A stretch of DNA of 64,000 nucleotides from assembly GCF_003697165.2 (NCBI RefSeq), contig NZ_CP033092.2, positions 3,472,001 to 3,536,000 on the forward strand, written 5' to 3'. The notes below the pieces were generated by a model. It had not been told where the DNA came from and did not search any database. It was given only the letters and a program-made list of their open reading frames with translations. Positions within the stretch are counted from its first letter, which is position 1. The number at the start of each line of letters is the position of its first letter. The DNA comes from Escherichia coli DSM 30083 = JCM 1649 = ATCC 11775 (lineage in GTDB: Bacteria > Pseudomonadota > Gammaproteobacteria > Enterobacterales > Enterobacteriaceae). A program made the position numbers and the translations under genes. Shown here piece after piece: positions 60,127 through 64,000 of this stretch.

Positions 60127-60987
60127 ATGAGTCAGGCGCTAAAAAATTTACTGACATTGTTAAATCTGGAAAAAATTGAGGAAGGACTCTTTCGCGGCCA
60201 GAGTGAAGATTTAGGTTTACGCCAGGTATTTGGCGGCCAGGTCGTGGGTCAGGCCTTGTATGCTGCAAAAGAGACCGTCCCTGACGAGCGGCTGGTACAT
60301 TCTTTTCACAGCTACTTTCTTCGCCCTGGCGATAGTAAGAAGCCGATTATTTATGATGTCGAAACGCTGCGTGACGGTAACAGCTTCAGCGCCCGCCGGG
60401 TTTCTGCTATTCAAAACGGCAAACCGATTTTTTATATGACTGCCTCTTTCCAGGCACCAGAAGCGGGTTTCGAACATCAAAAAACAATGCCGTCCGCGCC
60501 AGCGCCTGATGGCCTGCCTTCAGAAACGCAAATCGCCCAATCGCTGGCGCACCTGCTGCCGCCAGTGCTGAAAGATAAATTCATCTGCGATCGTCCGCTG
60601 GAAGTCCGTCCGGTGGAGTTTCATAACCCACTGAAAGGTCACGTCGCAGAACCGCATCGTCAGGTGTGGATCCGCGCAAATGGTAGCGTGCCGGATGATC
60701 TGCGCGTTCATCAGTATCTGCTCGGTTATGCTTCTGATCTTAATTTCCTGCCGGTAGCTCTACAGCCGCACGGCATCGGTTTTCTCGAACCGGGGATTCA
60801 GATTGCCACCATTGACCATTCCATGTGGTTCCATCGCCCGTTTAATTTGAATGAATGGCTGCTGTATAGCGTGGAAAGCACCTCGGCGTCCAGCGCACGC
60901 GGCTTTGTGCGCGGTGAGTTTTATACCCAGGACGGCGTGCTGGTTGCCTCGACCGTTCAGGAAGGGGTGATGCGTAATCACAATTAA
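60127..60987 (+). CDS. tesB: Acyl-CoA thioesterase II
   Basis: This 286-residue double-hotdog enzyme hydrolyses medium- and long-chain acyl-CoA in the cytosol. Catalytic Asp204 is in YASDLNFLPVAL, Thr near 228 in IATIDHSMWFHRPF, and Gln278 in STVQEGVMRNHN. RLVHSFHSYFLRPGD is the first hotdog signature. The start MSQALKNLLT was chosen since GGAGAG precedes it; 28 further upstream codons are open but lie in the leader. Confidence 0.97.
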   Translation: MSQALKNLLTLLNLEKIEEGLFRGQSEDLGLRQVFGGQVVGQALYAAKETVPDERLVHSFHSYFLRPGDSKKPIIYDVETLRDGNSFSARRVSAIQNGKPIFYMTASFQAPEAGFEHQKTMPSAPAPDGLPSETQIAQSLAHLLPPVLKDKFICDRPLEVRPVEFHNPLKGHVAEPHRQVWIRANGSVPDDLRVHQYLLGYASDLNFLPVALQPHGIGFLEPGIQIATIDHSMWFHRPFNLNEWLLYSVESTSASSARGFVRGEFYTQDGVLVASTVQEGVMRNHN

Positions 60988-60993
60988 AAAAAT

Positions 60994-61025
60994 AGCCGGA
61001 GGTGAAAACCGTCCGGCTGTTTTTT
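60994..61025. terminator. Bidirectional terminator of tesB and amtB
   Basis: AGCCGGA...TCCGGCT (60994-61018) is followed by GTTTTTT on the + strand and by ATTTTTTT on the minus strand. It therefore serves both convergent transcripts. Confidence 0.88.
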
Positions 61026-61035
61026 GCAGTGCTTG

Positions 61036-62322
61036 TTACGCGTTATAGGCATTCTCGCCGTGGCTGTTGACGTCCAGCCCTTCTCGCTCCTGCTCTTCCG
61101 GTACACGCAGACCAACCGTCAAATCCGCCAGTTTGTAGCCGATAAATGCCACCACACCAGACCAGACAATCGTAATGGCGATGCTTTCCAGCTGTACCAG
61201 CAACTGATGGCCCATCGTCACACCTTCAGCGAAGCCCACGCCGCCCAGCGAGCTGGCGGCAAAAATCCCGGTCATGATACAGCCGACAATACCACAAACG
61301 CCGTGCACACCGAAGACATCGCAGGGATCATCCACCCGCAGCAAGCGTTTGAGCATGGTAACGCCCCACAAGCCCGCCAGACCAGCTACCACGCCGATAA
61401 TCAACGCGCCGCCAACCCCAATGTAACCACAGGCTGGCGTCACGCCGACCAGACCGGCAATCGCGCCAGAACACGCTCCCAGCAGTGAAGGCTTACCACG
61501 CAGCGCCCATTCACCGAAGATCCAGCCAAGAATTGCCGCCGCAGTTGCGACCACAGTATTCACAAATGCCAGTGCCGCGATTTCATTCGCCGTGCCCGCT
61601 GACCCGGCGTTAAAGCCAAACCAACCGATATAGAGAATAGCAGTCCCGGTGAAGACCATCGGCAGGTTGTGCGGTTTAAACGCCTCTTTACCGAAGCCCA
61701 CGCGTTTGCCTATCAGATACGCGCCCACCAGACCGGCGATTGCGGCGTTAATATGCACCACCGTGCCACCCGCGAAATCCAGTGCCCCGTGAGAAGCCAG
61801 CAAACCGCCGCCCCAGACCATATGCGCAATCGGAATGTAAGAGAGCGTCAGCCATACCACCACAAAAATCAACACAGCTGAGAAGCGGATTCGTTCCGCC
61901 AGCGCCCCAACTATCAAGCCTACGGTAATGCAGGCAAACGATCCCTGAAACGCCACGTGGATATACTGATAAATGCTGCCCATCACCGCCGTCAGTTCAA
62001 TGTTTTTCAGCATCAACCCGTTAATGTTGCCGAAGAAGTTGTTGCCTTCGCCAAACGCCAGCGAGTAGCCGTAAACCACCCAGAGAATACAGACCAGTGC
62101 AAACGTCACGGTCACCTGCGTCAGCATCGACAGCACGTTTTTGCCACGAATCAGCCCTCCATAAAACAGGGCAATCCCCGGAACGGTCATAAACAGCACC
62201 AGCGCAGTACAAATCATCATAAACGCATTGTCGGCTTTATCGGCCACCGCAGGTGCAGCCATTACCAGTCCCGGCAGCATCGCCAGTGAAGCAAGCCCAG
62301 TTTTTATCGTCGCTATCTTCAT
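61036..62322 (-). CDS. amtB: Ammonium channel AmtB
   Basis: The protein is a 428-residue precursor with a signal peptide of about 22 residues (GLVMA|APAVAD) and then 11 spans. The pore His pair is in TVVHINAAIAG (His168) and DVFGVHGVCGIVG (His318). It forms a trimer that conducts ammonia and binds GlnK when nitrogen is plentiful. It lies 29 nt downstream of glnK. Confidence 0.98.
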   Translation of the reverse strand: MKIATIKTGLASLAMLPGLVMAAPAVADKADNAFMMICTALVLFMTVPGIALFYGGLIRGKNVLSMLTQVTVTFALVCILWVVYGYSLAFGEGNNFFGNINGLMLKNIELTAVMGSIYQYIHVAFQGSFACITVGLIVGALAERIRFSAVLIFVVVWLTLSYIPIAHMVWGGGLLASHGALDFAGGTVVHINAAIAGLVGAYLIGKRVGFGKEAFKPHNLPMVFTGTAILYIGWFGFNAGSAGTANEIAALAFVNTVVATAAAILGWIFGEWALRGKPSLLGACSGAIAGLVGVTPACGYIGVGGALIIGVVAGLAGLWGVTMLKRLLRVDDPCDVFGVHGVCGIVGCIMTGIFAASSLGGVGFAEGVTMGHQLLVQLESIAITIVWSGVVAFIGYKLADLTVGLRVPEEQEREGLDVNSHGENAYNA

Positions 62323-62351
62323 TTTTCGTTCCTGTTGCTGTGTGCCAGAGA

Positions 62352-62690
62352 TTACAGCGCCGCTTCGTCGGCTTCGCCGGTACGAATACGAATGACGCGT
62401 TGCAATTCAGCGACGAAGATTTTGCCGTCGCCAATTTTTCCGGTGTAAGCCGCCTTGCTGACGATATCGATCACTTCATCGAGTTGGTCATCAGCAATCG
62501 CCACATCAATTTTTACTTTTGGCAGAAAGTTGACGCTGTATTCCGCCCCCCGGTACAGCTCGGCATGTCCTTTCTGACGCCCGAAACCTTTCACTTCGGT
62601 GACGGTCAGGCCCTGAATACCAATGGAAGATAACGCTTCACGAACGTCTTCCAGCTTGAATGGTTTGATTATCACGGTCACCAGCTTCAT
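62352..62690 (-). CDS. glnK: PII signal protein GlnK
   Basis: The 112-residue trimeric PII protein has T-loop Tyr51 in ELYRGAEYSVNFL, the site uridylylated by GlnD, and the ATP/2-oxoglutarate site GKIGDGKIFV. It plugs AmtB when deuridylylated. The start MKLVTVIIKP at 62690 was chosen; the longer open frame runs through the sigma-54 promoter. Confidence 0.98.
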   Translation of the reverse strand: MKLVTVIIKPFKLEDVREALSSIGIQGLTVTEVKGFGRQKGHAELYRGAEYSVNFLPKVKIDVAIADDQLDEVIDIVSKAAYTGKIGDGKIFVAELQRVIRIRTGEADEAAL

Positions 62691-62741
62691 AGATCCCCTC
62701 CGGTCAGAATTCGGTAATGGTTCTGCTACACGAAGAAGGTA

Positions 62742-62758
62742 TTGCAAGCGGTGTGCCA
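62742..62758 (-). promoter_or_regulatory. Sigma-54 promoter of glnK-amtB
   Basis: On the minus strand TGGCAC-ACCGC-TTGCAA has the -24 GG and -12 GC with the required spacing. It starts 52 nt before the glnK start codon. Confidence 0.92.
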
Positions 62759-62810
62759 GAAATGAAAAACGAGAAAGAGAGCAGGAAGTTAAGAAGATTG
62801 AAAATGAAAA

Positions 62811-62827
62811 CGCACTATGACAGTGCA
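62811..62827. promoter_or_regulatory. NtrC-type enhancer site of glnK-amtB
   Basis: TGCACT-GTCAT-AGTGCG on the minus strand matches the NtrC consensus dyad. It lies about 60 nt upstream of the sigma-54 promoter, a normal enhancer distance. Confidence 0.75.
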
Positions 62828-62870
62828 CAGTGCGTTACATTTTTGCACCAACGATGAAATATTGCGCTAT

Positions 62871-64000
62871 TCAGGCGCTCAATGATTCCTCTTCACGCAC
62901 GCTGGCTGCCAGCTCTTCGCCCGCAAGTTGCAGTTGATACATCTGCCAGTAGCGTCCCTGGGCCGCCAGCAGTTGCTGGTGAGTGCCCTGCTCCACAGCT
63001 TGCCCACGATGAAGCACCAGAATGGTGTCGGCATCAACAATAGTCGATAAGCGGTGAGCAATCACCACAAGCGTAGTATGTTCACGCACCGCCGCCAGAG
63101 CATGTTGAATCGCCTGTTCAGTCCCGGAGTCAATGCTGGCGGTTGCCTCATCAAGGATCAGGATTTGCGGCGTCTCCACCAGCACGCGCGCCAGTGCCAG
63201 CAGTTGCTTTTGCCCGACTGAGAGATTATTCCCCTGCTCGCCAAGCGGCGTGTAAATACCATCACTCATGCTACGCGCCAGCTCCGCCAGCTGCACGATT
63301 TCCAGCGCCTGCCAGACGCGTTCTTCAGAGATATCACGTCCCAGCGTCACGTTGGCGAGGAAGGTATCCGCCAGCACCACCGGATCTTGCTGCACCATTG
63401 CCACGCCCTGGCGCAGCGCGCTGTGACTTAGCGTACTTAATGGACGACCATCAAGGCGAATCTCACCTTCCGTTAGCGGGTAATAGCCCATCAATAAACT
63501 GGCGAGGGTGCTTTTGCCACTGCCGGTATGCCCGACCAGCGCCACAAAGTTGCGCGAAGGCACAGAGAGATTAATGTTCTTTAGCACCAGATTGTCATCG
63601 CGATAAGCAAATGACACGTTATCGACGTCGATGGTGCCGCTCTGCAACGGGCGATCATCATTGCCATATTGCTGGCGCGGTCCGTCCATCAGCTCAAAAA
63701 CGCGCTCACCAGCAACAACAGCCTGTTGCAGCATCGCCTGCTGCGTGGTCAGTTCGATTAAGGGTTCGTTAAGTCGCCCCAAATAACTGATGAACGCATA
63801 CAACACGCCCACTTCAATGGTGCCGCTGGCAGAGAAGCCAAACAGCATCAACAAGCCACAAAGAATGAGCGATGAAAACAGACTCAGCAGCGGACGCAGC
63901 AGAAAACCGTCGAGGCGCAGGGTTTGCATCCTCGCCATATAGTGTGAACGACTGGCCTCACCCATACGTTCGCCAAATCGCGCCTGCTGACGGAACTGCT
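62871..64000 (-). CDS. mdlB: ABC exporter half MdlB, C-terminal part (cut by window edge)
   Basis: The stop codon is at 62873-62871, and the frame is open to the right edge, so about 376 of some 593 residues are visible. The end of the membrane domain (LLRPLLSLFSSLILCGLLMLFG) is followed by the ATPase: Walker A GHTGSGKST, signature LSVGQKQLLALARVL, Walker B ILILDEATASID, switch VIAHRLST. It is expected to pair with MdlA, outside the window, as a heterodimeric multidrug-type exporter. Confidence 0.95.
   Translation of the reverse strand, partial: QFRQQARFGERMGEASRSHYMARMQTLRLDGFLLRPLLSLFSSLILCGLLMLFGFSASGTIEVGVLYAFISYLGRLNEPLIELTTQQAMLQQAVVAGERVFELMDGPRQQYGNDDRPLQSGTIDVDNVSFAYRDDNLVLKNINLSVPSRNFVALVGHTGSGKSTLASLLMGYYPLTEGEIRLDGRPLSTLSHSALRQGVAMVQQDPVVLADTFLANVTLGRDISEERVWQALEIVQLAELARSMSDGIYTPLGEQGNNLSVGQKQLLALARVLVETPQILILDEATASIDSGTEQAIQHALAAVREHTTLVVIAHRLSTIVDADTILVLHRGQAVEQGTHQQLLAAQGRYWQMYQLQLAGEELAASVREEESLSA

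Overview
The window is a chromosomal segment of Escherichia coli or a very close Escherichia/Shigella relative. Nearly every protein matches a K-12 gene in order, length and motifs. The E. coli 4.5S RNA (ffs) and the ChiX small RNA are present base for base as I remember them. Relative to the usual K-12 map the segment is shown in reverse, running from allP (ybbW) at the left edge to mdlB at the right edge. Both edge genes are cut by the window.

Layout. 1-7382: glyoxylate/allantoin catabolism (allP, glxR, hyi, gcl, allR, allA, allS), with two AllR-type palindromes in front of gcl and between allA and allS. 7451-17033: mnmH, the ybbA-ybbP exporter, tesA, ybbO, cnoX, the fetA-fetB iron exporter, qmcA and ybbJ. 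The rhsD locus that K-12 carries between mnmH and ybbP is absent. 17136-19589: an AT-rich accessory block of four genes between ybbJ and cueR. It holds a small helix-turn-helix regulator, a compact head-less YadA-type trimeric autotransporter, a lipoprotein and a one-span membrane protein. 19593-25118: copper and acid functions (cueR, ybaT, glsA, copA). 25176-25855: a HigB/HigA-type pair whose antitoxin is ybaQ. 25988-28789: ybaP, chiX, ybaK, then a second accessory block of two overlapping unrecognised genes in front of ushA. 28827-45177: nucleotide, heme, chaperone and replication genes (ushA, fsr, ybaL, gsk, aes, hemH, adk, htpG, recR, ybaB, dnaX, apt, ybaN, priC, rsmS). 45389-55921: envelope and efflux genes (mscK, acrR, acrAB), tomB-hha and maa. 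56037-64000: ylaC, pdeB, ybaA, ffs, atl, ybaY, tesB, the nitrogen-regulated glnK-amtB operon and the 3' part of mdlB.

How the genes work together. Gcl, GlxR and Hyi convert glyoxylate made from allantoin into glycerate, under AllR and AllS. CueR senses cytosolic copper and turns on CopA; copA also carries the known -1 frameshift that makes the short chaperone CopA(Z). GlsA and YbaT form a glutamine-dependent acid-resistance pair. AcrR represses acrAB through a 24-bp palindrome. NtrC and sigma-54 sites precede glnK-amtB. dnaX carries the A AAA AAG frameshift site that gives gamma as well as tau.

Most of the window is ordinary core genome. The best candidates for something undescribed are the four-gene autotransporter block with its own regulator and operator-like repeats, and the two-gene cassette between ybaK and ushA. 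Statements about K-12 come from memory; no database search was run.
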